A DNA stretch of 64,000 nt from Emydura subglobosa. Lineage: Eukaryota; Chordata; Testudines; Chelidae. Location: assembly GCA_007922225.1 (NCBI GenBank), contig ML679959.1, positions 20,965,230-21,029,229 of the forward strand, in the 5' to 3' direction. Below, in pieces: positions 25,455 to 36,696 of the stretch (within the stretch, counting starts at the first letter, position 1; the number at the start of each line of letters is the position of its first letter). The translations under genes and the position numbers were made by a program. The notes below the pieces were generated by a model, which ran no database searches, was not told where the DNA came from, and saw only the letters and a program-made list of their open reading frames with translations.

Positions 25455-25726
25455 GAAGTTTAGAAAACATGACTTATGTAGAAAGATTGAAAGAACCAGG
25501 CATGTTCAGTCTAGTTCAGAGAAGGTGGTTGGCGGACATGATAACAGTCTTCAAATATGTAAAAGAGTCTCATAAAGAGGACAGTGATCAATTGTTCTCC
25601 AGGTCCACTGAGGGTGGGGCAAAAAGTAATTGGCTTAGTTTGTAGCAAGAGAGATTTAGGCTAGATATTTGGGAAAACTTTCTAATTGTAAGGATAATTA
25701 AATATGGGAACAGGTTACCTAGGAAG
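25455..25726 (+). repeat. CR1 LINE 3' portion, part 1 (before the LTR insertion)
   Basis: AAAACATGACTTATGTAGAA, then GACATGATAACAGTCTTCAA, then GTAATTGGCTTAGTTTGTAG follow the same order as the better CR1 copy at 54000-54210. The element breaks off at CAGGTTACCTAGGAAG, exactly where a 415-bp element begins, and resumes at 26142. Confidence 0.8.
25722..25726. repeat. Target-site duplication GGAAG (left copy)
   Basis: GGAAG immediately before the inserted element is repeated immediately after it at 26142-26146. The uninterrupted CR1 would read CCTAGGAAGGTTGTGG, with one copy. Confidence 0.75.
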
Positions 25727-26141
25727 TGTGGCTGAGTAGAGGGTGATTAGCCCCTCCCTGCTTTTGCCAGCTGCCTAGGCTGGGGTAAAGTAGACCAGCA
25801 GGGCCCAGACAGCAAAGAGGAAACCCACAGCTGAAGGTGCTGATTAGAGCACTCCAGAGCCATGCCTAATGAGGCAAGTGGGAACAGCTGTCCTCCTAGC
25901 TGGGGGGGGCTAGATAAACCAGCTAGGGAGAAACCTAAGTGAAGTTTGATAGGAGCTCTGCTACTCAGTTTGCCTGCTAGCCAAGGACGTGTAAGCAGCC
26001 CAAAGCTTCATAGCTAAGAGGATCTGGTTTGGGAGTGGGGTTTGCATCTGTACACTGTAAATAAACAAGCATGGGTGAAGCCTATGAGTCCTGTTTGTTC
26101 TGGAGGGGGAAGAGACCACCCAGAGGATTCAATCTGCCACA
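25727..26141 (+). mobile_element. Solo LTR-like insertion, 415 bp
   Basis: The segment starts TGTGGC and ends GCCACA, a 6-bp inverted repeat with the TG...CA termini of retroviral-type LTRs. It is flanked by a 5-bp duplication, GGAAG. A TATA-like TAGATAAACC lies at 25911-25920 and a polyadenylation signal AATAAA at 26060-26065, in the order expected for U3-R-U5. No primer-binding site, polypurine tract or internal coding region is present, so it is best read as a solo LTR left after recombination between two LTRs. Length and 5-bp duplication fit either an old endogenous retrovirus or an LTR retrotransposon. I cannot assign a family. Orientation is inferred from the TATA and AATAAA order. Confidence 0.7.
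26060..26065 (+). promoter_or_regulatory. AATAAA polyadenylation signal inside the LTR-like element
   Basis: AATAAA in CACTGTAAATAAACAAGC, followed by a GT-rich stretch (CCTGTTTGTTC) about 30 bp downstream, which is a plausible 3'-processing arrangement for an LTR R/U5 boundary. Confidence 0.5.
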
Positions 26142-26295
26142 GGAAGGTTGTGGAAACCCCATCTTTGGAGATTTTATAGAAACAAGTTAGACAAACCCTT
26201 GTCAGGGATGGTCTAGGTATTCTTAATGCTGACTCAGTGCAGGGGGCTGGACTAGGTGACCTCTAATAGTCTCCTCCTGGCTTACATTTCTATGA
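26142..26295 (+). repeat. CR1 LINE 3' portion, part 2 (after the LTR insertion)
   Basis: Continues the CR1 from 25726: GGTTGTGGAAACCCCATC, then GACAAACCCTTGTCAGGGAT, then GGCTGGACTAGGTGACCTCT and an ending around TTCTATGATTATGTGATG. The last part is the CR1 3' end region. Confidence 0.8.
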
Positions 26296-29200
26296 TTATG
26301 TGATGCTATGCATTCTCAGTTCTCACCAACTGTGGTCAGGGGGCTGAGCCTGAAGATACATATGACTTAGCTCATTAAGATAAAACCAAAACCTTGAACT
26401 CTATCTACTCCCCAATGGGCAGTCAGTGCAGAGAGAGCCATGGTACATAAGGTAGAATCCCCTCTGGCTATGTCCCGCAATAACTGTCATCCTTGTTGCA
26501 GGTGATAGATAGACTTCCTTTTGTGCACCCAGTATTTGTATTTTCTTTATACTTGGTCTGGAAGGCAGGTAGTTCATTTTTGAGCATAATGAAATATTCA
26601 TACCACTGCTGTAAATGTAGATACTTTTATCAAGCTGCAGTGATATGCAACTTTAGGAACTTTACATTCAAATGTATTAAGATCTGAACTCCTGTATAAT
26701 GCACAGGTCTTTTTTTTTTTTTTTTATCAGTTCTGCTCATGAGACTTCTGAAGAATTAAAGGTGTTCAACATCAAACAAGTTCTGTCATGCTTTCTCTGT
26801 GGAATTTTCCCGTTCAAAATTGTTCAAATCTGAGCAGAGAATAAGCATTAACTAATTACATTTCTCAAAACAAAAGTTAATTAGTGTGTTTATTTGGAAG
26901 TCTATCTATATAAAACTTATGATCTGGGAACTGTTACTCTCCTAACAATGTGTGATGGCCATCCTCTTGCCTGAGTGATGGAACCAAGGACCTCAGAGCT
27001 AAAAAGCTTGAGTTGATACAGTGTGACTTAAAGAGCAAGGCTCAGTAAAGGGGATTGTAACAAAGTCATATCTGCTGAGGGTTGGGCACACAGGCATGTT
27101 CCCTCCCATCCATAACACATATTCACCAGTGGGTCACACATACATCCAGATATTAGATGTAACTGGACTGCCAGAATCCAATAGTCATATTACACTAAGG
27201 GAAAATATTTGGTAAAGATTCCCGCAAATTATACCTTTTTATCTATCTAGGTACTTACATTGCCTCCTTTACTGGTGCAGAGGAGCACCTCCTATACATT
27301 GATGAATTCTCACACAAGGCAGGGAAAATACAGATTAACATCAAGTTAAAGAAAACCCACACCCTACATAATTATCCAACAATAATATAAATATATGACT
27401 CTATCCTAAATAATGGGCAAAAGACAACCACACAAGGTTTTAGCGCTTGCTATTACAGCTCTTGCTTTTAGTTTTAGAAGTCCCCTGTTCAAAAAGAACC
27501 CTTAAAACTAAAAGGCTTTCTCCATCACAGTCTATGGAGCAACACTTCTTACGTATTTATCTTACATTCTGACATCCTTCATAGCGTTTTATCTATTTTA
27601 GGTATTTCCAGAGTGTAGACTCTAAGATCCGCTTTATCTGAAGAATTTCATGACTACTGCCATGAGTTCCTTTCATCATCACCAGATTCAGTCTCAGTAT
27701 TTCAGCCGTCAGTTAAGTTTTTTAAATTCTCTACAATCAAAGTTCCTGAGCCAGTTACAAAATACACCTTCTTCTTTAAAAGTGCCCCTTCCCTCAAACA
27801 ATTATATTTTGATTGCCTGAACAACAACACAGTGGAACAATAGGAGGCATGTGGGTAAAAATAAACTCATTCCTTTCTAGAAAAATAAGGACCACAATTG
27901 CTTCTTTCCCCCCAGATGATAGTGTTTAGAGATTCTCCTGGAGTTTAGTTCACACAAGCCGAGAAGCAGCAAAGCAAACTCTCTTACACTGCCTCTCAAT
28001 TCCAACCGAGTGATGATATTTCTAAAGGGCAAGAACATAGTTCTGTCTCCATGGCTATTCAATCTTGGGCCTCTGCTGAGATTGCCAATATGTTTGCCAG
28101 GTTACTTTTTGTGACTGGATACTTGCCCCCCAGGAACCAGACTGAGGAAAAGCAAATAAACTGGGCCATTTGCTTTGTTCTTAATTTCACTTAATAATGA
28201 TACATCTCTTCCGGTGAGTTCTCTGATTGAAATATCGTTCTTTTTACATCATTTAGAAGATGAACCTAGTTAAAATTATTTTATTTCTGGATTTTATCTC
28301 AGTTCTTGCTTGAAAGAAGAAAGTTGCTAATTCCCCAAACTATTCTTTTTAGTCCAAAACTTTTCCCTTTCATGTTAAAGATAGAAAATGCATTTCTGAA
28401 TGATGAAACATCAGATTCCCCTCCGCCCCCCCCCCCCCCAGTTTGGTCTTATGCTTTTTTACTCAGAGACCTCAGGGAAATTGCACATGAAACTTCTCTG
28501 CTTGGAAGTCATCTACCATAAGCATGATACACCATAATTCCAGATCTCAAATGATGCAAATATTCATAATGTAAATGACCAGAGCTGTGAAGATGGGAAT
28601 GATGTCCTGTAAGAAGAAACATAGTGGGAATTTCAGATTTCTCTTCAGTATGCAGGCAATTGGCCTCCCTAGACTTTCTTCTTCTCCCCACTGGTTGTTT
28701 AACATAAAAAGGCCTTGCATGCATTACAGATATTGAGGCAAAATTGTATAGGTCTATTATTCAATGCAGAATTGGATGTAGGGCCTGATCCTGAAAATCC
28801 TAACTCGTGTATGCAAATCCTTATTGGTGTGGATATTGCCACTGACTTTTGTTAGTAAAGGCTACTCATGTGCGTCAGGGTTTGTACAATCAGGTCCTAA
28901 ATCACTTGCAAATTAAGTGGCAGTGAGAAGAATATAGAACAAGCACTTAATACCACAGCTAGACCTTGATGATCTTAAGAACTAATCTGGAGTCTGCTTT
29001 TGTGTCCAGAATTCTCAGAACAGACTCAACCAGTAGTGGAGTTCTCTGTCTGGTGACTGCGCTTGCTGTGTGCATGTGTATGTATCTATGACTTACCTTT
29101 GAACTGAGCTGCCTAGGACTGTCCCAAAGGGCAATCACTCCCTCTGGATTAACAGCTTTTGGTGAGGCCAGAGAGTAAGCAGCTTCAGATGCCACTGCTG

Positions 29201-29598
29201 GGGATGTGTTTTCAGACTCAGTCTGTGGGTGCCTTAAAGATTGTATTGTACACCTGGGAGTGGCAGTTGTGCTGCCAAAGAAGTCATAGAAAGGTCAGAC
29301 GAGACGGAGAGCTCCAGCAACAGAAAGAGTTACATCCCCTGATTCATAATTCTGCTTCTGTTTAAAAAATTCAAGGTGTTCATAAAATGTGTGCATCTGT
29401 AATAGCTGTATGAACATATCCTTGAAAGCACTGTGGCTGCAAAGGGATAAGAGATTGTGATGACTGAGAAATTTATGTCCAAGCCGCATCAGCCAATCTT
29501 GGGGCAGGGTAATTGATCATACCGAAGACTTACAGCTGCCATCATTTTGCTGTAGCACATGTGATGCACCTTTTCAGGATGTAGCAGAAAAGAAGGAT
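26296..29598. other. Long stretch with no recognisable gene
   Basis: Contains a T16 tract at 26710-26725 and a C14 tract at 28426-28439. Around 26840-26890 there are two TTAATTA-type sites (ACTAATTACATT, GTTAATTAGTGTG) in an AT-rich, repeat-free block that could be regulatory. GGGCCTGATCCTGAAAATCC near 28781 is a foldback-type arm. Open frames are short and unremarkable. Confidence 0.35.
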
Positions 29599-29755
29599 GA
29601 TCTTGTGGTTAAGGCACTGAATGGAGATTTAGGTTCAAATCTCAGCTCTCCCAAAGACTTCTTCTATATCTTTGGGTCAGTAACTTAATCTCTATGTGCC
29701 TCAGTTCTCCTCTGTCAAACGAGGATGATAAAAATCCTTTCTCTCTCCCATCAAT
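29599..29755 (+). repeat. MIR-type SINE
   Basis: The head GATCTTGTGGTTAAGGCACT (A box) with AGGTTCAAATCTCAG (B box near 29631), then TTTGGGTCAGTAACTTAATC and GTGCCTCAGTTCTCC, is the best-preserved MIR head and core in the window. Confidence 0.8.
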
Positions 29756-29832
29756 ATTATTATTTATTATTTGTATTATCATAGGCCCAGATCCTCAGGT
29801 CCAGTTCAATCAATGGAAGTTAGGATCCTATC

Positions 29833-29970
29833 TCTGTCTTGTCTAGTTAGACTGCAAACCCCTGGGAGCAGGGATTGTCCCTTACTATGTATTTGCGCCG
29901 TACTTAGCACAATGAACCTTGATCTTGGTGAGGCGACTAGTTACTGACGTGCTACAAACAGTAAATATTA
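29833..29970 (+). repeat. SINE tail (CORE-SINE type)
   Basis: TCTTGTCTAGTTAGACTGCA, then GGGAGCAGGGATTGTCCCTT and TTGCGCCGTACTTAGCACAA, is a characteristic SINE/L2-type 3' region. It lies directly after the MIR-type SINE, separated by a short segment with CAGATCCTCAGG. It may be one longer element or two adjacent ones. Confidence 0.6.
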
Positions 29971-31065
29971 AGAGAGTTGTTGGGCCTGATTTTTGCAGAT
30001 GCTGAGCACTCCGGTTGAAGTTAATGGGCACTGCAGGTGCTCAGCGTGTTTGCAAATCAGCCTCAAGTTGTCTCATGTTGAGAACCCAAAAACTGAGGAA
30101 TACAACATCAGAGGCCTCTTTTAAAAAAATTTAACTTAGAAGTTCAACTGGCAGCCAGAGCACAGTGAGACAAGCAGTTAGACAAGAAATGGAACAATGT
30201 GGTGGGGGAAATTCCAGTTATCTTGACCTTAAGACAACCTCTCTCTTCGTTACCAAAACAACAAGCAGAACAAAAATGATAATATCTCTTTAAAATAATA
30301 ATAATAAATAAAACAACCATAAACAGACTGTTTGCTTTGTAAAACAATGGTACATCCAGATAATTTGTTAGGTGTCTGCACTAAAAAGGGAATAAGTGAC
30401 ATACACTATGCCTTAGCTCTTTCTCTGATACCAAAGCAGGATTGTGTGACAAGATGGATTTGCATTCAGACACAGGAATCTGCTTTACAGTAAGGTTCTT
30501 TTTTTGTCCCTGATCGATCTCTCTCTTCCCCCCATTAGCCCGCACTCCCTGTTTGTCATGTATCTTGGTTGGAAAAAGTTATGCACATGAAAGGAAAAAA
30601 CTGGACAGGCCACATGCCATCTTTTCTACATTTTCTTCAGAAGCTTGTTTCTAAACAGTCATCTTGAGAGACATAAGAAGAACCCGAAGGAGTTTTTCTG
30701 CACAGCTCTACCTAGTTTGTGCATTGCATTCCCCAGATGGGAGGAGGGGACACTCAGTGAGCAATGAGGAACTTGTCCTCCATCAGCGTGGTTTCACAAT
30801 GCTCATAGGAAACATCTTGAACTATGTTTGATTTATGCTGAAGCATTAGCTAATCTCTTTTATGTAATCACCGAAAGCTGTTGCTAAAGGATACGTTTCC
30901 AAAATGTAAGTAATGAATTAAAATGAGCAGATATGGTTTGGCTGACTCTCTGTTCTGATTACAGTATTAGAGATAACCTAGATAGCCCACACTGATTAAT
31001 GTAGTGGTTCAAATGGGCCATCCACCTACACTGGAGCAGTTGTTTTCTCTAACACAGCTCCACTT
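29971..31065. other. No recognisable gene
   Basis: Repeat-poor sequence. 30560-30960 is free of anything I can name and could contain conserved non-coding sequence. No exon seen. Confidence 0.35.
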
Positions 31066-31123
31066 TCAGATCTCATTCATGCTAAAGTTGTTGGAGTTAC
31101 TCTGGATTTTTATACTGGTCTAA
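31066..31123 (+). repeat. Palindromic foldback repeat, left part (interrupted)
   Basis: AGATCTCATTCATGC, then GGAGTTACTCTGGATTTTTA and CTGGTCTAA match the family at 51475 and 34872. It stops at TAA, where a Harbinger-type MITE is inserted, and continues at 31357 with TAAGTGAGATCAGAGTCTGG. Confidence 0.65.
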
Positions 31124-31356
31124 GGGTGTATCTATACTTCCAGCTCGGGGTACGATTCCCAGCTCAAGGAAACATATCTGAATGAGCTAGCATGCTAAAA
31201 ACAGAGTGTAGCTGTGGTGGTGGCCTGAGAACGTGCCTAGTGTCTCAGATGGGTAAATACTTGGGGCAGCTAACCCCAGCTTGTGCTGACGTGGCTACAC
31301 TAGTATGGCTCGTCAAGCTAGGAACTACGCATCCAGCTCAATGTGTAGACATACCC
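31124..31356. mobile_element. PIF/Harbinger-type MITE, 233 bp, TAA target duplication
   Basis: The left end GGGTGTATCTATACTTCC and the right end read on the other strand, GGGTATGTCTACACATTG, form the inverted termini. TAA lies directly outside both ends (31121-31123 and 31357-31359), the TWA duplication that is the signature of PIF/Harbinger insertion (family knowledge). No coding capacity. The insertion lies inside a palindromic foldback repeat, whose two halves become continuous when the MITE and one TAA are removed. Confidence 0.75.
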
Positions 31357-31378
31357 TAAGTGAGATCAGAGTCTGGTC
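31357..31378 (+). repeat. Palindromic foldback repeat, right part
   Basis: TAAGTGAGATCAGAGTCTGG completes the repeat begun at 31066. The same string, GTAAGTGAGATCAGAGTC, occurs uninterrupted near 54456. Confidence 0.65.
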
Positions 31379-34122
31379 AAAAAGCCGTCGGTTTACAATG
31401 GGCCCCTTGACCTTCTGGCGCAATGCTCTGGGGCACCATTTCAAATCCAAGGACTAGAGAGTGGTACCTTTTATATACAGAGGAGATTGCCTTTGATAAT
31501 CTTCAGTGACAAAGGGGGAGGGGATCAGACAATGTTTAAAATGCTTTCTTTCTGCAACATCTGAATGTCTGTCAGGACAGTCTCTCCCCTGTAGCCAGGA
31601 GCGCATAGGCCTGCAGGGAAATAAGGATGCCCCTTGCTTTAGAGCAGGGGATATTATTTGACTAAGGCACGTATTATTTAACTAGTTCTTTGTCATTGTC
31701 CCCAGCAGAGAAGGCACCTCCTCTTCACTTTCTTCCCACCCGGATAACATTACCAAATAAGGCTGCAATTAGAATCCCAGTCCTTCTTTCTTGGAATTTT
31801 GCTACCTACTTCAATGGTAGCAAAATCAGTCCCTTATACAATACAAGCCTTATTTCAGAAACAGACTATTTTCCCATTGCCGATAAACTGAGCACTCTGA
31901 AAAGAGGGAGAGATTTACGCTTGGCAAACATTTCCAAGAAGCCAATATTTCCCTGTTACTCACTCGTGGCTTGTGAATACAAACCTCACACAGCTGGTAC
32001 CTCTGCTAATGATCCCATTACAATATGGATTGAGCTCATACTCTGTGATATCTCATTGAGGTATTCATCCATGTCGGAAAGGATTTGTCCATAAAAACAT
32101 CTCCTCTTATACTGTCATACGATGCTGCATCCCTTCTTTCTCTGACATCTGATGCTGTTTAGTCCCGCTCAGTGACATCAATCACAAGGGAAAAATAAGA
32201 CAATGAACTGACAATTAATTAAATTATAAACAGTAAAGAAGAGCAGGATATTTGTAAACCTTGATAGCCTTACCTACATATGCGTTACAAGTTAGTTGAA
32301 CAATCGTATGGCTATGGCCACCTTTATACATCTGTGACATCTCCCAGACTTTAAGCATGGGATTATTGTTGTTATATTAACAGTGTAGGTGAGCTGCTTG
32401 GAAAACCTGCCAAGCCTGCTTGGAGTTGTTACGCTATGGCTGGTTTAGCCCTTCTGTAGGTAAGATGCAGGCTCAGAGAGCTCTGGGATGTGGGCTTCAT
32501 GATATGGCACATGGCCAAGTACTGATAGTTCCCATGTTTGCAGTTCTGGGAGCAGCCCACAGGTTGTTTCCTTGTTTCTGTCAGCCGGGAAGTGCTCCAG
32601 ATAGTGATTCTCTCAGGACAAAATTCACCACTCCCTGTACAAGTTCAAGCAAACAGACTTTCGGGGTGGGGGTGTCTTCATGAGGTACATGGGGGATGGA
32701 ATTCTATCAGCCTCCCTAGGTTTCTGTACTGTGCCCAGCAGCATGGTACTTAAGCACTTTGACCTTCGACAACACACAGGAAGGGTTGCAATACAGTCCT
32801 TTCTCTGGGGCTGCTATTCTAGCCGGTGGGTTGAAAGAGTGGCCATTTCTATTCTGGGCTCCTTCTGTGTTGGTTTTGGGCCTCTGGGTGCATATAGCTT
32901 CAGCTCCTATGGCCCTAGGTTACCCACCCAGTGGGAATCCCCTCTTGCATGTTTTCACAACTGGTACTCACTTACGGAAAGTGAAGTGGGATCTTATAAT
33001 TATATGACAGGACCCAAGTTTTAAAATACGTCATATGTGGTATTTGCAATGATCCCACCATCACAGTATCTCTGCATGAAACTCAGATCTCTTCTGACTG
33101 ACCCACACATACAGGAAACTGCACAGTGCCCTATCTCTTTGTCAAGGTATTTATCTCATGTACACCACTGTGGTTTATTTATCCTGAAAAAAGGAAGGGC
33201 TCTGTCAGTCTTATCAGTAATCAAACCCATGACTCCTGGGAATCTAGTTATCCCAACCCTGATTGGCAGAAACGGTCAGAGGAAGCGCCTTACAAATGAG
33301 GCAGTGAGGCATGAGCGCCCTACTAACACAGGGAAATTATAGTGTGGGTGGTGGGGTTAGGCCGCTGGATGAAAGAGAATCTTGATTCCAAAACATAGCA
33401 CAGCCCAAGGCAATGATGCCCCTCAAACCCAGCCATATTCTAAAGGTCAGCTCTACTAATTCTGGTTCCAATTCTGTGTTATTTCTGTAACACGTGAGCT
33501 GGGTTGATACGCAATTGGCCCAGTCGTTTATTTGTGGAGTGCAAAAAGCTGACTGATAGCCCAGTCTATTAAAAGCAGTATTATCCCCGCCTACACTGTT
33601 CCGTGCTATGCACTATTGGCAGACTGGACCACTGGGCATATGGTTTGTGCTGTGCAACCCCTGCCCCTTAATTTGAGGTGGTCATCAAATAGTTGCAGCT
33701 GACGATTTTGATAGCGCATCACCCCCTCCCTGCCCCCGGAGATTCTGTCCCCAGCCTGTTTCTTTGCGGGATGACTAATGCTGCATTGCTGTCTGCAATG
33801 ATGCTTCCTTCATGGTCGTACCTGGATGCATGAGGCAGTCAGATGTGACAGAGGACAGAGGAGCTGTTTTCATAGCTAGCAGGGGAGAGAGCAGAGGGAA
33901 GCATTCCCTTACCTGCTCAGAGAGTTATTGGTCCCAGGGGATAACTGGAATTCAACACATAGTATCTCTGGGAACACCCACCTTCACCCAGCCTGACTGC
34001 AGCATTCATTGTGTGAAAATCTGCTTATTGGAGACATTACAGTGATAAAAATGAGACAAGACAGAATGTAAGACACTTTAAAAATAACCTATGATGAAGC
34101 TCCAAGAAACTTTAAGGACGAT
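31379..34122. other. Long stretch with no recognisable gene
   Basis: The longest open frame here is 134 codons on + (31690-32094), and a 114-codon frame lies at 32680-33024. Neither has a domain, signal peptide or composition that I would trust, and no repeat explains them. No promoter or splice evidence was seen. Confidence 0.35.
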
Positions 34123-34221
34123 GGGCCAGATTTTGATTTCATTACAGCAGCATATGCCTGGAGTAACTCCGCTGACTTCAGTGAGTTACTCTAGATGGAC
34201 ACCAACATCAGTAACTGGCCC
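34123..34221. repeat. Palindromic foldback repeat, 99 bp
   Basis: Perfect 7-bp ends GGGCCAG / CTGGCCC. Imperfect arms continue inward on both sides of GGAGTAACTCCGCTGACTTC and GTGAGTTACTCTAG. One of the clearest complete copies. Confidence 0.7.
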
Positions 34222-34871
34222 AAATCACATAGCCTTCCACTGCACCCCCTGTTGTAACTACCCATGATGTTGACACATTCAACTTGCTAGTAGTTTGTGG
34301 GACGAATTATACATTCACATTTGTCTGTGCTCACTCGGCTCCTAGCAACTGCAGTCACAGGCCTATTTAAAATAATAGAGTGAGATTGGTAACATTACTG
34401 ATTTAACAGGAAATTAGAAGAGTTAGTTCACAGAGCTTAGGTAATTGACACCAACAGCACTTTTCTTGTAATGTGCATGCTATGATTGATTTCATTCCCC
34501 AGTTAGACCTAAAAGAAGCTCTGGAACATATTCCACCATCAGATTACAGGGCAGAGGAATTAAATGAGTATTACACCACGGTCTATTCTAAAGCTGGCAG
34601 CTGTGGGCTTCACAGTACTTTTGAGCTTCCAAGCTGAGTATAAAACCTAAAATTATTAGACTAATGTAAAACAAAACATGTTCAGCACAACATGTTCAGT
34701 TCCTCTTTCAAGGGCTTCTCTCCAATGCGCTTGGTTGATGGAGTTTTTCTTTGCTGCTAACAGGAGGGGGTGGGGCAATTCTAGTGAGTGTAGCCTGTTT
34801 ATGGCATTTTGATTGCCTTAAAATATCATGTGAGTTGCTGCATGTTCCTTCAGACAGACAAAAAAGATGCA
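34222..34871. other. No recognisable feature
   Basis: AT-rich unique-looking sequence. Nothing identified. Confidence 0.4.
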
Positions 34872-34968
34872 GGGCCAGATTCTGCAGGGTCAAATTCTGT
34901 AGAAAAATGCTACTAAATGGAAATTACTCTAGATTTACATTGGTGGAGCTGAGAGCAGAATCTGGTCC
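34872..34968. repeat. Palindromic foldback repeat, 97 bp
   Basis: The left arm GGGCCAGATTCTGCAGGG pairs with the right arm GAGCAGAATCTGGTCC. GATTTACATTGGTGGAGC lies in the right half. The same family as 34123, 51475 and 31066/31357. Confidence 0.7.
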
Positions 34969-35391
34969 TGAATGTTCATAGTCCATAGAGCTATGATGAC
35001 TTTACAGTGCTCTGTGTAAACACTCTGGGGTATATTTCCCTTAGGGAGCATTCACATAGTTTCCTTTAGTGATAAGAGTAACATGCAGGCATTCATTTCT
35101 TGGGGAGGTGAAGCGAGGGAAAAGACTCCATTGTGTTAAAGGAATCTTGTCTCTCACTGTATCTAAGGAAGCTCTGTGCAGATGTACAGTTCTGAGGGAG
35201 CAAAGTATGTATGGATTCGGCACTGGAAAGGGAATCAGGGCCTAAATATGTGACCGTGAAGCTTGCCCTCCATTTGCTTGCATTGGAGTAAATCAGAAGT
35301 CACTCCAATTAAATCAATATACCTGCAGCATGAAAGGTGAATCAGCCTCTCTCCTAAGAGCTTCTGATTGTGCAGCCTCTTTTTATGTTCA
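34969..35391. other. Mostly unrecognised, one foldback-like scrap
   Basis: GCATTGGAGTAAATCAGAAG and TCACTCCAATTAAATC near 35281-35315 recall the foldback family. Otherwise no feature. Confidence 0.35.
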
Positions 35392-35880
35392 AAGGGTTAG
35401 ATTCACAAAGTGAGGTAGGTGTTGCAATGCTCTGCATCACAACACCTAACTTTTAGGCAGCTAGAAAATCATTGGGATTCACAAAGCTTGCTGTAGGCGC
35501 TCAGGCTTCCTATACAATGAATGGAGGGAGATAGGCATCTCAGCATGGGATTCACAAAAGCCTGAATGCTAAGTGGCTCCCTGCCTAAACTAGCCAATGG
35601 GAGGTGCCAAGCAATGGGGTGTGTCATAAGCACCACCCCCTGAAGGAGTTGAGCACCTAAGTCCAGGATGGAGAGGGCACATTCTCCGCTTGGGGTTCTG
35701 AGCTGCAAATCCTCTCCTGGAGGAGAAGGCAGCAGTTCTCCTTTTAGCCCAGTGGTTAGGGTGCGCACCTGGGATGTGGGAGCTCCCCACTTCAAATCCC
35801 CTCTCTGCGGGAGCAATCGGTCCTTCCACAGCCCAGCTGGGACTAGCAGCTGCAGCCACTGGTGGATAGTCAGAGCCCCC
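35392..35880 (+). repeat. Composite dispersed repeat with tRNA-like core
   Basis: The segment starts with two inverted GATTCACAAAG motifs (35401 and 35477, then 35551). It continues through CTAAACTAGCCAATGGGAGG and reaches a tRNA-like module at 35745-35799. I recognise the arrangement as a reptilian interspersed repeat from memory, but cannot name it. Frames of 185 and 159 codons across this region lie on opposite strands and are most likely chance reading through repeat sequence. Confidence 0.5.
35745..35805 (+). repeat. tRNA-derived module (A- and B-box-like), not a tRNA gene
   Basis: TAGCCCAGTGGTTAGG fits a Pol III A-box region. ACTTCAAATCC at 35789-35799 fits a degraded B box at the expected spacing. 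The sequence cannot form a full cloverleaf by inspection and has no terminator directly after it, so it is a SINE-type derivative. Confidence 0.6.
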
Positions 35881-36246
35881 AGCCAGGGCGACCCCAGCTC
35901 TGCTACTCTCCAGTGCTCAGAGGTTAAAGGGGCCTTTGGCTGTCTGTGTGTGTATCTGGGGGGGCGGGAGGTGACCACAGCAGCCCCCTCCCCGACCACA
36001 GTGCCCTGGGTGGTTGCCCACATCACCCACCTGAAAAGCCAGCCTCCCCGTCAATCCCCAAAAAGTGACGACACCCCCACACACTATGCCACCCTCACTT
36101 CTGCACCACTGCTGGCAGCGGTTCTGCCTTCAGACCTGGATTCCTAGCCAGTTGCCACCAATCTTCAGCCACCCAGCTCTGAAAGCAGCTCAGAAGTAAG
36201 GTTGGCAGTACCGTAACCCTCCTACAATAGCCAGATTTCATTGGGG
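35881..36246. other. GC-rich, unrecognised
   Basis: Proline/serine-type codons appear in one frame and reverse-complement frames are open too, a sign of composition bias. No domain seen. Confidence 0.3.
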
Positions 36247-36302
36247 AGACCAGATTTCATGGTCTGTGATGCGTTTTTTCATGGCCATGAATTCGGTAGG
36301 GC
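36247..36302. repeat. Dispersed repeat fragment (CCAGATTTCATGG...CATGGCCATGAATT)
   Basis: GACCAGATTTCATGGTCTGT and TTTTTCATGGCCATGAATTC look like the end of a DNA-transposon-derived reptilian repeat I recall only partly. A palindrome CATGGCCATG is visible. Confidence 0.4.
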
Positions 36303-36696
36303 TTTCTTTATAAGGTACATCCTTCCCCCTGTCTGTCAGAAAGTATTACCAAGCCCAGGAGTGTTTGTGCAAATGCTACTTTCACAACTTGTATAGATAA
36401 TTGTTTATAAAAGTTGTCCCTTCCTCATGCTGTGCCTGTGAACTAGTGATTCCCTGTTAATTCCAGAAGGATTTTTTGTGCCATTTATTGCGTCATTATT
36501 GTCTGTCTCCAACAGACTTCTGGGAGCATCACACATGGGATACTTCACAGAAGCCTGACATTTCCAGTCCTGCAAGGACAGGAGATTCAGATATGCTGCA
36601 GATGTTTGTCCCTGTTCTTTATTTCTTGTGTCATATGACAGCAAGCTCAGGTGGTAAATGACAGTCTGGGTTTTACTAGTCCCGAGATATCAGCAA
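36303..36696. other. No recognisable feature
   Basis: Short overlapping frames on both strands (36405-36661) without domains. Nothing supported. Confidence 0.35.

Noticed and set aside
25727..26141. Complete endogenous retrovirus
   Set aside because: No internal region or second LTR; only one LTR-sized segment between the target duplications.
31690..32094. 134-codon + frame
   Set aside because: No known motif, no splice or promoter evidence, and composition like the surrounding non-coding DNA.
35745..35805. Possible tRNA gene
   Set aside because: A- and B-box-like strings are present, but a full cloverleaf and T-run terminator are not. It lies in a dispersed repeat.
35469..36147. Frames of 185 codons (-) and 159 codons (+) over the same bases
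   Set aside because: They overlap antiparallel within a dispersed repeat with a tRNA-like core. No domain recognised.
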